Source: Lachnospiraceae bacterium
GTDB taxonomy: Bacteria; Bacillota; Clostridia; Lachnospirales; Lachnospiraceae
Length of the DNA stretch: 45,252 nt
Direction of reading: 5' to 3'
Assembly (NCBI GenBank): GCA_017550535.1
Contig: JAFZOS010000067.1
Location: forward strand, 1-45,252
The translations under genes and the position numbers were made by a program. Under the pieces are notes generated by a model. That model was not told the DNA's origin, did no database searches, and saw nothing but the letters and a program-made list of their open reading frames with translations. This document shows, in pieces, positions 25,964-34,955 of the stretch. Numbering within the stretch: position 1 is the first letter of the stretch; every line of letters starts with the position of its first letter.

Positions 25964-27631
25964 ATGGGTAACTATTCAAACGAAATTGCAATTCAAGTTT
26001 TATTACAATTATTGAAAAGAAAAGGGATAAAAAAGGTAATTGTTTCTCCTGGGACAACAAATGCGAGCTTTGTTGCAAGCTTACAGAGTGATGCATATTT
26101 TGAAATGTATTCTTGCATTGACGAACGAAGTGCAGCATATATGGCTTGTGGCTTATCAGCGGAAAGTGGGGAGGTAGTTGTATTAAGTTGTACAGGTGCA
26201 ACCGCATCAAGAAATTATTTGCCTGCCCTTACAGAAGCCTATCATAGTAAATTACCTATTCTAGCAGTTACATCAACTCAGACATCTGTAAGGGCAGATA
26301 ATCTAATTCCGCAATATATTGATAGAAGTTCGTTTCCCAAAGATGCTGTGCGTTATAGTGTTCATATTCCTTTTGTTAGAGGGAGTCTTGATACTAGAGA
26401 TTGTATTTTAAAAATAAATCGTGCCCTATCAGAATTGCATCGGGGTGGTGGCGGTCCTGTTCATATTAATCTTACAACAAATTATACATCAGAGTATGTC
26501 TGCGATTTCAGTGTGGATGTTACTGATATGGATCATTATTATCCATGGAATGATTTACCTCAAATTCCAGAAGAGATTAATAAAATAGCAATAAGTATTG
26601 GAACGCATAAAAAAATGAGTGAAAAACTAACCAATTCCATTGAATACTTTTGCGAAAAATATGGAGCAGTGGTTTTAACAGATCATTCAAGTCATTATTA
26701 TGGAGATTACGGTTGTCAAACTGCATTACTACTTTCTCAGAAAAACTATAATTGTAATAGTTTATTACCGGATTTGCTGATTCACATAGGCGAAGAATCA
26801 GGAGATTATGACACGTATCATTGGCTACATTTAGGCAAAATAGTTTGGCGTGTGAGTGAAGATGGAATAATGCGTGACACATTTGGGCACTTAGATAAAG
26901 TATTTGAAATGAATGAAGCTTATTTCTTTGATTTTTATGCTTCAAATACAAAACATAGAAATAGTAGCTACTTAAAGCAATGGAAATCAGAAATGCTAAG
27001 AGTAAAAGATATTCCTGAAGTTCCATTTTCTAATGTATGGGTTGCAAATCGACTAGCTGGTTTGATACCATCCGATTCAGTGGTTCATTTGGGAGTTAGC
27101 AATACTCTACGAGCGTGGTCGTTTTTTGAGTTTGATAAAAGCATTACTGTTCATACTAATACAGGTACACGAGGAATTGACGGAGCAATGTCCACGCTTA
27201 TAGGTCATTCTTTAGCTGATAGTAATAAGATATGCTATGGAATTCTTGGAGATTTATCATTTTTTTATGATTTAAATGTTTTAGGAAATAGGCATGTAGG
27301 AAAAAACGTAAGACTGCTTCTTATAAATAATAATGGTGGAGCTATGTTTTATCTATACAACCATTATGCAACTACAGTGATTAAGAACAATATTGGTGAA
27401 TACATAGCGGCAGCTGGACATAATGGAAATAAGTCGAGAAAGCTGATCAAAAACTATGCGGAAGAACTGGGATTTGAGTATATATGCGCAGATAGTAAGG
27501 AAAGCTTTGAGAAGAATTTTGGAGTTTTTATTTCGCCGAGAATGACTGAGAAACCTATACTTTTTGAATTGTTTATAGAGAATTCAAGTGAAAGCGAAGC
27601 CTTAGAGTTAATGCATAATATTTATAAGTAG
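25964..27631 (+). CDS. MenD-like thiamine pyrophosphate enzyme
   Basis: 555 residues, ATG at 25964 with AGAGG at 25952-25956. The N-terminal PYR domain shows IVSPGTTNASF and CIDERSAAYMACGLSAESG, whose Glu is the TPP-activating residue. The C-terminal PP domain shows GDLSFFYDLNVLGN and NNNGGAMF, the metal/diphosphate signature in the form typical of MenD. MenD condenses 2-oxoglutarate-derived succinic semialdehyde with isochorismate, but no menaquinone genes are nearby. In a sugar locus with a short-chain dehydrogenase next door, it may add an acyl-derived carbon unit to a nucleotide sugar or other precursor, as the distinct TPP enzyme YerE does for yersiniose. Family is confident; substrate is inference. 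Confidence 0.85.
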   Translation: MGNYSNEIAIQVLLQLLKRKGIKKVIVSPGTTNASFVASLQSDAYFEMYSCIDERSAAYMACGLSAESGEVVVLSCTGATASRNYLPALTEAYHSKLPILAVTSTQTSVRADNLIPQYIDRSSFPKDAVRYSVHIPFVRGSLDTRDCILKINRALSELHRGGGGPVHINLTTNYTSEYVCDFSVDVTDMDHYYPWNDLPQIPEEINKIAISIGTHKKMSEKLTNSIEYFCEKYGAVVLTDHSSHYYGDYGCQTALLLSQKNYNCNSLLPDLLIHIGEESGDYDTYHWLHLGKIVWRVSEDGIMRDTFGHLDKVFEMNEAYFFDFYASNTKHRNSSYLKQWKSEMLRVKDIPEVPFSNVWVANRLAGLIPSDSVVHLGVSNTLRAWSFFEFDKSITVHTNTGTRGIDGAMSTLIGHSLADSNKICYGILGDLSFFYDLNVLGNRHVGKNVRLLLINNNGGAMFYLYNHYATTVIKNNIGEYIAAAGHNGNKSRKLIKNYAEELGFEYICADSKESFEKNFGVFISPRMTEKPILFELFIENSSESEALELMHNIYK

Positions 27632-27658
27632 ACAAATATTTCAAAAAAAGGGGAAAAA

Positions 27659-28435
27659 ATGGAGAATTGTTATCGAGATAATTGTTTTAAGGATAAGAAT
27701 ATTTTCATAACAGGCTCAACAGGTAATATTGGAAGTGCAATAGCCAAAAGATTTGCGAATTTAGGAGCTTTTGTAAGTGTGTGTGGTAGAAATAGAGAAC
27801 AAATACAAAGCATTGTGCAATATATCGAAGATTCTGGAGGTAATTGTATAGGTATAGAATTAGATGTATCCAATAATAATAGTATAAATAATGCAATAGC
27901 AAAATTCTTGAAAGCAACGGATAATAGAATTGATGGCTTAATTAACTGTGCGGGAGGTGGACCAAGAGAGAACAGAGCAACACTTGAAAATCAAACCATT
28001 GATATGATACTTAAAATTATCAACACAAATCTTATTGGGACTATACTATGTACAAAAGAGTGTATACCGTATATTTCAGATGGTGGATTTATTATCAATT
28101 TTTCATCAGTAATTGGACATATGGGAATGGCTGAGTATAGTGAGTATGCAGCGGCAAAAGCAGGAATAATTGGTTTTACTAAAGCGATAGCAAAAGAATT
28201 GGGGAGTAGAAGTATTAGAGTGAATAGTGTTTCATATGGCATGGTATCGAGGTATGGTAAAGAAGGAAAGAGTTTAATTGAACATCAAAAGACTAATTAT
28301 TTAAATGCATTTATGATGGGAGAAGATGTTACAGGCATAATTATGTTTCTTGCAAGTGAAGAGGCAAGCTATATTACTGGTGCAGATATACTTGTTGATG
28401 GTGGCAGAGTACTTGCTTTAAGAGGTACAGATTGA
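27659..28435 (+). CDS. Short-chain dehydrogenase/reductase (FabG-like)
   Basis: 258 residues, ATG at 27659 behind GGGG (27650-27653). Classical SDR: nucleotide-binding loop TGSTGNIGSAIAKRF, NCAGGG, catalytic Ser in INFSSVIGHMG, and the Tyr-Lys pair in SEYAAAKAG. The C-terminal substrate loop and end ITGADILVDGG are also typical. It sits 27 nt after the MenD-like gene, so it probably reduces the keto product of that enzyme. Coenzyme preference cannot be read with confidence. Confidence 0.92.
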   Translation: MENCYRDNCFKDKNIFITGSTGNIGSAIAKRFANLGAFVSVCGRNREQIQSIVQYIEDSGGNCIGIELDVSNNNSINNAIAKFLKATDNRIDGLINCAGGGPRENRATLENQTIDMILKIINTNLIGTILCTKECIPYISDGGFIINFSSVIGHMGMAEYSEYAAAKAGIIGFTKAIAKELGSRSIRVNSVSYGMVSRYGKEGKSLIEHQKTNYLNAFMMGEDVTGIIMFLASEEASYITGADILVDGGRVLALRGTD

Positions 28436-28436
28436 T

Positions 28437-29492
28437 ATGAAGAACTACATATCCTCGCGAACATATGCATGTATTAATGAGAGGTTGTTTTTCTCATCCG
28501 ATAATACCAATGGTTTGTTTAGTTGTAATATGCTATTGAGTGATGTTAAGCTAGAAGGAGTGTTCGATAATGCGTTGATACTTGAGACAAATCTTCACCA
28601 GGCCGTAGCAACAATTGGTTGTAAATTGTATTTTTTTCGCAATAAAGGCGAATTCATTGACATTTATGACATTGAAAAACAACATATGTCTACAATTCCA
28701 TTTACTGAACCGGTGAAAGATGTTCATGTAATAGAGGACGATATTTGGATGATAGCAGGTAAAGGATATAAGCAGCTTTTTAAACTTGATACAAGGGATT
28801 CAAATATTACATTAGTTACAAAACTTCCAGATAGCTGTAATACAAATGGTGTTGGATATGTGAGGTTAGATGGCGATAATAAGCTACTAGTTGTGGGCGA
28901 ACTTGCAACAAATACAATTTTGATTTTTGATACTATAAGCAGTAAGCTTAGGCATATAAGCACAACAATTGATGATATTTTTGCAGCATTTTTACATAAT
29001 AAAACCATATGGATAATTGATAGGAATTCACCTAACATATATTGTATCGATAAGAGAGGGAATATTAAAGATTATTCTGTTGATATACAGTTCAGCTATA
29101 TTGACGACAGATTGAAATTGAAGCGTTATTGGAATAAACTAATAGTGTTTAATGATTCAATTATTGCCATACCAGCTCATGGTGATTCGATAGCAATTAT
29201 TGAAGATGATGTTGTTAAGATTTATAATATATCGAATGTAAACTGGGATATTAACACTACTAAGTTTTATTCACATATAGTAATAGGTGATAAACTATAT
29301 ATATTTTCTCGTGGAGGAAAACGTCACTATGTTTTAGATACAAATGGCAATATAGTTGCTTGTGAAGCTAGTATACAGGATGACTTATTATCATTTTATA
29401 AAAGTCAGTATTTATTAGAGTTAATTAATGAAAGTCCAATAATTGAAGAAACCGATAAATTGAACCTAGTTAATTATCTGGAGTATGTTTGA
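28437..29492 (+). CDS. Predicted beta-propeller-like protein of unknown function
   Basis: 351 residues, ATG at 28437 one base after the SDR stop; AAGAGGT upstream at 28420-28426. There is no signal peptide or membrane helix. The sequence is a regular series of short beta strands with repeated D/N-x-I/L-x-x-x-D elements (IYDIEKQHMSTIPF, FKLDTRDSNITLVTKL, LIFDTISSKLRHIST, IYCIDKRGNIKDY, IAIIEDDVVKIYN), as in kelch- or NHL-like propellers. It is a likely cytoplasmic scaffold or binding protein of the glycan locus. No family recognised. Confidence 0.7.
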   Translation: MKNYISSRTYACINERLFFSSDNTNGLFSCNMLLSDVKLEGVFDNALILETNLHQAVATIGCKLYFFRNKGEFIDIYDIEKQHMSTIPFTEPVKDVHVIEDDIWMIAGKGYKQLFKLDTRDSNITLVTKLPDSCNTNGVGYVRLDGDNKLLVVGELATNTILIFDTISSKLRHISTTIDDIFAAFLHNKTIWIIDRNSPNIYCIDKRGNIKDYSVDIQFSYIDDRLKLKRYWNKLIVFNDSIIAIPAHGDSIAIIEDDVVKIYNISNVNWDINTTKFYSHIVIGDKLYIFSRGGKRHYVLDTNGNIVACEASIQDDLLSFYKSQYLLELINESPIIEETDKLNLVNYLEYV

Positions 29493-29544
29493 TAACACGA
29501 TTTAAAGAGTGATATATGTATTTAGATATAAAGGGTTTTCAACG

Positions 29545-30657
29545 ATGAAGGAAATATGTATATTTGGATGTGGGAAGCATGCATCACATGTGTTTTATAG
29601 GCTGAAGCAGGATGGTTATCAAATAAAATACATATTTGATAATTATATAAAAAAACCATTTTATGGTATGCCTATAACTAGGATTAGCGAATGTCTCGAT
29701 GAATTAAATACTATGATGATTCTAGTTACGAATGATTTATACTATAAAGATGTCAAAGAGCAATTAGAAAAATACGGACTTAAAGAGTTTTGCGATTTTA
29801 TTAAGGCGGATGCATATAATAAAAAAATTGTATTTATTAACGGCAACTGTTATTCAAGATACATAGGAATATTATTGCGTCGTTGCGAAGAATTCAATAA
29901 TATATACTATGTTTATGATGACACGTCAATTCTATCGCATCCTAATGAAATTGATAGTAACTTACTTAGGAATTGCGATGTGTTTATTCACCAAGATATA
30001 CAGATGGGAAACAAGTATAGTGACATTTTTGCGGATGCTATGACAATTCCTAAGCTTAAGAAAGAGTGCATTAGTATTTGTATTCCAAATCTTGTTGGAT
30101 TTGGGGGATTATTGTATCCGCAAGCTTATTTTTCAGATGATTTTGAAAATGATATGTTTCCAAATAGAGATTGTATAGTGGATGGTTTGATTAAGCATGG
30201 ATATTCGATTGATGACATTGTTAATATCGTTTGCACTTGTAAAATATTTTCAGATAGTATGCTAATGAATGAATATAAAACAATAGTTTCTAAATTTAGA
30301 GAAAGAGAAAAAGAATGGGATATAAAGATAATTGACTATATAGTAGAAAACTTTAGAAGCATAAAATGTTTTGTTGATCGAGCACATCCTACAGATATAG
30401 TATTTAGAGTGATAATAAAAGGGATTCTTGAGATACTTAATATTGAGTATAATACGCTGGAATACAGTATTTATAATAGAGATATATTTCAGGGAACGGA
30501 GAATATAATATATCCTGATGTTGCTAGGTTTTTTAAATTACAATACTGGTCCGAAGATTATGAATTACGAAGGTTTTTCCCGCAGAAGATTAGAGCTATG
30601 AATATGGAAGAATATGTGAGAGAGTATATTTTTGAGTATTATGAAAGACTAGTTTAA
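29545..30657 (+). CDS. Rossmann module + WcbI-like polysaccharide protein
   Basis: 370 residues from ATG 29545 (AAAGGG at 29527-29532); the in-frame ATG at 29509 has no ribosome site. Residues 1-90 are the locus-wide Rossmann-like module: ICIFGCGKHASHVFYRL, then YIFDNYIKKPFYGMPI. From about 95 comes a WcbI domain: FINGNCYSRYIGILLRR, CDVFIHQDIQMGNKYS, ISICIPNLVGFGGLLYPQ, and a C-terminal block with VDRAHPTDIVFRVI. WcbI is required for capsule synthesis in Burkholderia and may have acetyltransferase-like chemistry, but its reaction is not settled. First gene in the locus to carry the module. Confidence 0.82.
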   Translation: MKEICIFGCGKHASHVFYRLKQDGYQIKYIFDNYIKKPFYGMPITRISECLDELNTMMILVTNDLYYKDVKEQLEKYGLKEFCDFIKADAYNKKIVFINGNCYSRYIGILLRRCEEFNNIYYVYDDTSILSHPNEIDSNLLRNCDVFIHQDIQMGNKYSDIFADAMTIPKLKKECISICIPNLVGFGGLLYPQAYFSDDFENDMFPNRDCIVDGLIKHGYSIDDIVNIVCTCKIFSDSMLMNEYKTIVSKFREREKEWDIKIIDYIVENFRSIKCFVDRAHPTDIVFRVIIKGILEILNIEYNTLEYSIYNRDIFQGTENIIYPDVARFFKLQYWSEDYELRRFFPQKIRAMNMEEYVREYIFEYYERLV

Positions 30658-30658
30658 T

Positions 30659-32182
30659 ATGAAATTAATGTATGATATAGGAATAATATATAGAAGTAAC
30701 CATAATTATGGAGCAAACCTAACACATTTATCACTTTGTCAGTTTTTAAAAGATATAAGCAAGACTATTTTAATGATTGATGTACCAATTGAGTCAAAGT
30801 TATATCTACCGGCAGACGATCCTGATCCTATGTCCCTTTTTGAAGAGAATCCATACAAAAATGTTGATTTTTATAGAGCTAGGTATTATTGGGATCTGGT
30901 TAAAATTGGAGGGATATGCAATATATATATTGTTAGTTCGGATCAATTATGGAGGAGTTATTTTCTCAAAGCAACAAATTACTATTCTTTACTAGATTGG
31001 ACTGATGATGACAGATTTAGGATGTCATATGCAACGTCATTTGGTGTTGAATGTTTTGAAGGTACAGTTGAGGACACGCATGAATTATCAGTAAGACTAA
31101 GTAGGTTTAATTCAATATCAGTAAGGGAATCGTCGGGTATTGGCATTGTTGAATCAATATGTAAAAATAAAGCTGAATGGGTTGCTGATCCGGTTTTTTT
31201 ACTAGATCGATATCAGTATATTGATATGTTTGCTTTGCATGATAATAATGGGTCTAATGGTGTGTTCATCGGGGCATATTTTCTTGATATGACTGATGAT
31301 AAGATAGAGTTTATCAAAAATATAATTAAATATCTGAGAATAAATAGATGTGAAACGATTCTGGATGCAATGCAGAATCATGAGTTCAATGACATTCAAG
31401 GTGATGATTTTGCGATAAACTTTATAAAACCTAAAGTAGAGGGATGGCTTACGATGATAAAGAATTGTGAATTTTTGGTTACAGATTCTTTTCATGGAAC
31501 GTGTTTTGCGATAATCTTCAGAAAGCCATTTTATGTTGTGTTTTCAGAAAGCAATTCACGCGGATATGCACGAATTCGCGAAATGTTAGGTAGATTAGGG
31601 CTGACCGATCGTATTATTTCGGATGAAGTGATTCTATCATATGGCATAAAAGAATGTATGAAAATTGATTATGATAGCGTTGAAGTCAAGCTATCTGAGT
31701 TCATTAAGCATAGTAAAAAATGGCTAAATAGGTGCTTGAAAAAAGCTGAAGAAATTAATATGAGCGCATTAAGTAGTCGTAACTGTTTTCAGCTCAAACT
31801 GTTGGATGAAAAGATAGTATATAAGGATAGATTAAAAAGCATAAAAGAAAACTGTACAATTATTAATTTTGAAAAACCTGTTGTTCTTTGGGGGGCTGGT
31901 AATTGCTTTAGAGACAATATAAAATGGCTAGTTGATATAATGAGAATAGAATATGTAGTAGACATCAATCCGAACAAATGGAGTAAGAACTATATATTTG
32001 GGTTGATTTGCGATTCGTGGGAGAACATAAAACAAAACTATATGAATCAAGAGATGCAAGTGTTGATTTTAATACTGGATGAAAAGTCAGTATGTGAAAT
32101 TAAAGAATTCTTGGCTGGAGAGGGAGATTTTAGTTGTGCTTCTTATAGGGAATTAGTTGAAAACACATTGCTAGTTGAATGA
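30659..32182 (+). CDS. Polysaccharide pyruvyltransferase + C-terminal Rossmann module
   Basis: 507 residues, ATG at 30659 one base after the previous stop; an in-frame ATG at 30668 is also possible. Residues 1-385 match the pyruvyltransferase family (PF04230): HNYGANLTHLSLCQFL, VSSDQLWR, SYATSFGV, SVRESSGIGIVE, DPVFLLDR, VTDSFHGTCFAIIFRKPFYV. Such enzymes put ketal pyruvate from phosphoenolpyruvate on sugar residues of surface polymers. Residues about 405-507 hold the Rossmann-like module (VVLWGAGNCFRDNIKWL, YVVDINPNKWSKNYIFG, VLILILDE). The next ORF overlaps its stop. Confidence 0.87.
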   Translation: MKLMYDIGIIYRSNHNYGANLTHLSLCQFLKDISKTILMIDVPIESKLYLPADDPDPMSLFEENPYKNVDFYRARYYWDLVKIGGICNIYIVSSDQLWRSYFLKATNYYSLLDWTDDDRFRMSYATSFGVECFEGTVEDTHELSVRLSRFNSISVRESSGIGIVESICKNKAEWVADPVFLLDRYQYIDMFALHDNNGSNGVFIGAYFLDMTDDKIEFIKNIIKYLRINRCETILDAMQNHEFNDIQGDDFAINFIKPKVEGWLTMIKNCEFLVTDSFHGTCFAIIFRKPFYVVFSESNSRGYARIREMLGRLGLTDRIISDEVILSYGIKECMKIDYDSVEVKLSEFIKHSKKWLNRCLKKAEEINMSALSSRNCFQLKLLDEKIVYKDRLKSIKENCTIINFEKPVVLWGAGNCFRDNIKWLVDIMRIEYVVDINPNKWSKNYIFGLICDSWENIKQNYMNQEMQVLILILDEKSVCEIKEFLAGEGDFSCASYRELVENTLLVE

Positions 32183-32202
32183 ATGCTTTGAAGGTGAGAC
32201 AT

Positions 32203-33246
32203 ATGCGAGTTGCTTTTTTTCCATATTCTACAAACGGTGTTAGCTATATTTCTTCAATACAACAGATGTTGCAGCAAAAGTATGAGATAGTTAATTTTGA
32301 TCATTTAAGGAAGGGTGCTTGGAGACTAGCTGAAATTGACTGTATTTACCTAAATTGGATCGAAGGGTATATGGAAGATGGTGACACTGATATATTGAAG
32401 GGTGCCAAAGATTATGGAACAAAGATCATATGGGTGTTTCATAATAAATTGCCGCATATATGTCGCGATGATGATGAAGATTTGAAAAGGATTAAGTTTC
32501 TATCCGAAATTGCTGATGTAATTATACTGCATTCTCATAATAGTGAGGCGGTTTTAATGGGTTATTTTGAAAATGCATTTGAGGGTATTAGAAGAAAGCT
32601 CAGATATTTGCCACATCCCAACTATATTAATGATTATAGAGCGTACAAATATCCTTTGAATAATGAGATACCTCAATGCGAGGATGATAAGCTTACATTT
32701 GCATTTATTGGGCGTATACGGCCGTATAAGAATGTTGATATATTAATAAAGGCTTTTAATTCGATTGGAGATAATACTGACAGTAGGCTTTTATTAGCGG
32801 GCGGCATACACCCAAATGATTATAGAAAAAAAATCGAAAATCTCTTGAATGATAGAGATGATATTGTATTATTTCCATATGATATTGGTTCTATGGAAAT
32901 GGCAAGATTTCTTGGAATGGCGGATGTTATTGTACTGCCATACAGTTTGAGAAGCAGTATGAATTCAGGTAGTATGATGATGGCCTTTTCATATCATAAG
33001 ACAGTCATAATTCCTGATATTTGTATGGCTGATGATTTCCCGGATGAACAAATTTTTATGTATCATTATGATTCTGCTGAAGAACATGTAGAGAGACTTA
33101 AAGATAGTATGATGACAGCATATGCATTGGGTACTGTAAAACTAAAAGAAAAAGGTGATCGGTTATATAATCTTGTTGAAAAAGATTACAGCAAGGAAAA
33201 AGTTCAAGAAACACTATATGAAATAGTTGATAATTTAAGAGGATAA
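32203..33246 (+). CDS. GT4-type glycosyltransferase without Rossmann module
   Basis: 347 residues from ATG 32203, chosen for AAGGTGAG at 32189-32196. An ATG at 32179 overlapping the previous stop (ATGA) is the alternative. GT-B features: VAFFPYSTNGVSYISSI, YLNWIEG, LRYLPHPNYINDY, FIGRIRPYKNVDILIKAF, LLLAGGIHPNDY, IVLPYSLRSSMNSG. It should transfer a sugar from a nucleotide donor to the growing glycan at the membrane face. It is the only large enzyme after 29545 that lacks the Rossmann module, and the gene directly after it encodes that module alone. Confidence 0.88.
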   Translation: MRVAFFPYSTNGVSYISSIQQMLQQKYEIVNFDHLRKGAWRLAEIDCIYLNWIEGYMEDGDTDILKGAKDYGTKIIWVFHNKLPHICRDDDEDLKRIKFLSEIADVIILHSHNSEAVLMGYFENAFEGIRRKLRYLPHPNYINDYRAYKYPLNNEIPQCEDDKLTFAFIGRIRPYKNVDILIKAFNSIGDNTDSRLLLAGGIHPNDYRKKIENLLNDRDDIVLFPYDIGSMEMARFLGMADVIVLPYSLRSSMNSGSMMMAFSYHKTVIIPDICMADDFPDEQIFMYHYDSAEEHVERLKDSMMTAYALGTVKLKEKGDRLYNLVEKDYSKEKVQETLYEIVDNLRG

Positions 33247-33247
33247 T

Positions 33248-33673
33248 ATGAGTGCAGATGATTTTGCCGTATTTAAACAATGTATGATAGATTTGGACAA
33301 TTATAGGTTCAGAGAAAGTGTACTGTCAAGATGGCTTGCAATAAGCATTAAGGGGAATTCTGTTTCTGATTTCTTGATGGTTAATAATCTGAATAGTGTC
33401 ATTGTATATGGCTATGGCGTTGTTGGAAAACTTCTGGTAGAAGAATTGGCGAATAAAACAGGTATAGATATAGTAGCAATAATTGATAAAAACGCCGGAG
33501 TATATGATGAGGTAATTCCGATCATATCACCGGATGACTGCATTCCGAAGCACGATATTATGCTGGTTACCTTTATGGATACTAATTATGCCAAAAATTT
33601 GATGGGTGAACGTAGCTCTAATGTAGTTGGGATCGATGAACTGCTTGATGGCTTTAAGATTTATAATCATTGA
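33248..33673 (+). CDS. Free-standing Rossmann-module protein
   Basis: 141 residues, ATG at 33248 one base after the GT4 stop (AGAGGATA upstream). About 45 N-terminal helical residues (FKQCMIDLDNYRFRESVLSR) precede the module: SVIVYGYGVVGKLLVEEL, IVAIIDKNAGVYDEVIPIIS, HDIMLVTFMDTNYAKNLM. The glycine pattern GYGVVG matches dinucleotide-binding loops. It looks like the C-terminal domain of its neighbours split off as a separate subunit, probably acting in trans with the preceding GT4. Confidence 0.75.
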   Translation: MSADDFAVFKQCMIDLDNYRFRESVLSRWLAISIKGNSVSDFLMVNNLNSVIVYGYGVVGKLLVEELANKTGIDIVAIIDKNAGVYDEVIPIISPDDCIPKHDIMLVTFMDTNYAKNLMGERSSNVVGIDELLDGFKIYNH

Positions 33674-33681
33674 GGTATTAC

Positions 33682-34935
33682 ATGGATAGAGCGCCAATTC
33701 TTTTATTAGCATATAACAGGCCTGATTCTTTAGAAAGGACACTTTCTTCTATTGCTGGTTGCGAAAACAGTGATCAGTACATCATGTATGTTCACATAGA
33801 TGCTCCGAACATATATAAAAGCGCGGATGTTGAATGCAATTTCATAGTAAAAAGGGTTATAGAAAAATACAGGAATAGATTTAAGCAGTTTGTTGTTGAT
33901 GAAGAGAAGTTTCATTGTGGTCTTGCCAATTCTGTAATTAAGAGCGTTCAAAATATCATTTCTATATATGGAAAAATCATTGTTGTGGAGGATGATCTGG
34001 TCGTTTCAAAAGATTGTCTGAATTATCTGAATAGTGCGCTTGAAATATACAAAGATAATAAAAAGATATGGTCGATAACCGGGTATTGTCCGCCGTTGGA
34101 TCATTTGAAGGATTATAAAAAGAGTGTGTTTTTGACTCCCAGGGCATGCAGTTGGGTGTGGGCGACATGGATTGATAGATGGGAAAGAGTGGATTGGGAT
34201 GTTTCCGATTATAATGATTTTGTAAATGATCGCGATGCGCAGGTACGCTTTTGCAGAGGTGGTTATGACCAGCCCTTGATGTTAAAACAGCAAATGGAGG
34301 GGTTTATTGATTCGTGGGGGATACGATGGAGTTACGCTCAAAGTAAGCAAGATATGATGACTGTATATCCGGTACACAATAGAGTCTATCATATAGGTTT
34401 TACAGGTGGCACGCATGTTAATAAAGAATTTCCTCAGACCGGATTATTAGAAGTGTATCCCGAGTGTATATTTGAGGAAAATATCGATGATATATTGATC
34501 AAAGAATATCAGCAGTTCTGTGGAGGAAATCCGGAAGAATGGGATAAATGTTTTGAGCACATTGGTGATAACAGTCGGTTTGAGAGTATGTTCAATGTTA
34601 TGCATCTGTGGAAAGCGTTGAATGAGATTGGACACAGTATTTCAGAGTACTTCTTTAACCGGAATTTTAAGAGAATTGCTATATATGGAAAAGGCAAAAT
34701 CGGTGGACATATTGAAAATGAATTGATGAATTCCGGTGTTGATGTATTGTACTATATAGACAGGAATCTGGATTTGTGTGATGAAATACGTTGCTTTTCT
34801 CCCGATGATGTTTTGCCTGAATGCGATTGCATTATAATTTCAGTAACAACGAATATTAATAGTATAAGAAACATACTGCAATCAAAGCATAAGGGTGCAA
34901 TCAAGAGTATTATGGATGTGTTAAAGGACAGATAA
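33682..34935 (+). CDS. GNT-I-like glycosyltransferase + C-terminal Rossmann module
   Basis: 417 residues from ATG 33682 (TGAGGT at 33671-33676); a TTG at 33670 is less likely. GT-A type fold: PILLLAYNRPDSLERTLSSI, VHIDAPN, IIVVEDDLVVSKDCLNYLNS (metal-binding EDD), ITGYCPP, LTPRACSWVWATW, QPLMLKQQMEGFIDSWGIRW. These resemble GT13-like bacterial sugar transferases. Residues about 329-417 are the Rossmann module (IAIYGKGKIGGHIENEL, YYIDRNLDLCDEIRCFS, CIIISVTTN). Donor and acceptor unknown. Confidence 0.85.
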   Translation: MDRAPILLLAYNRPDSLERTLSSIAGCENSDQYIMYVHIDAPNIYKSADVECNFIVKRVIEKYRNRFKQFVVDEEKFHCGLANSVIKSVQNIISIYGKIIVVEDDLVVSKDCLNYLNSALEIYKDNKKIWSITGYCPPLDHLKDYKKSVFLTPRACSWVWATWIDRWERVDWDVSDYNDFVNDRDAQVRFCRGGYDQPLMLKQQMEGFIDSWGIRWSYAQSKQDMMTVYPVHNRVYHIGFTGGTHVNKEFPQTGLLEVYPECIFEENIDDILIKEYQQFCGGNPEEWDKCFEHIGDNSRFESMFNVMHLWKALNEIGHSISEYFFNRNFKRIAIYGKGKIGGHIENELMNSGVDVLYYIDRNLDLCDEIRCFSPDDVLPECDCIIISVTTNINSIRNILQSKHKGAIKSIMDVLKDR

Positions 34936-34955
34936 TTGGCCAGAGGTGAAGATAA

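Noticed and set aside
32179-32203. ATG 32179 as start of the GT4 gene by stop-start overlap
   Set aside because: The ribosome site AAGGTGAG lies 6 nt before ATG 32203, and the extra eight residues are not typical for the family start.
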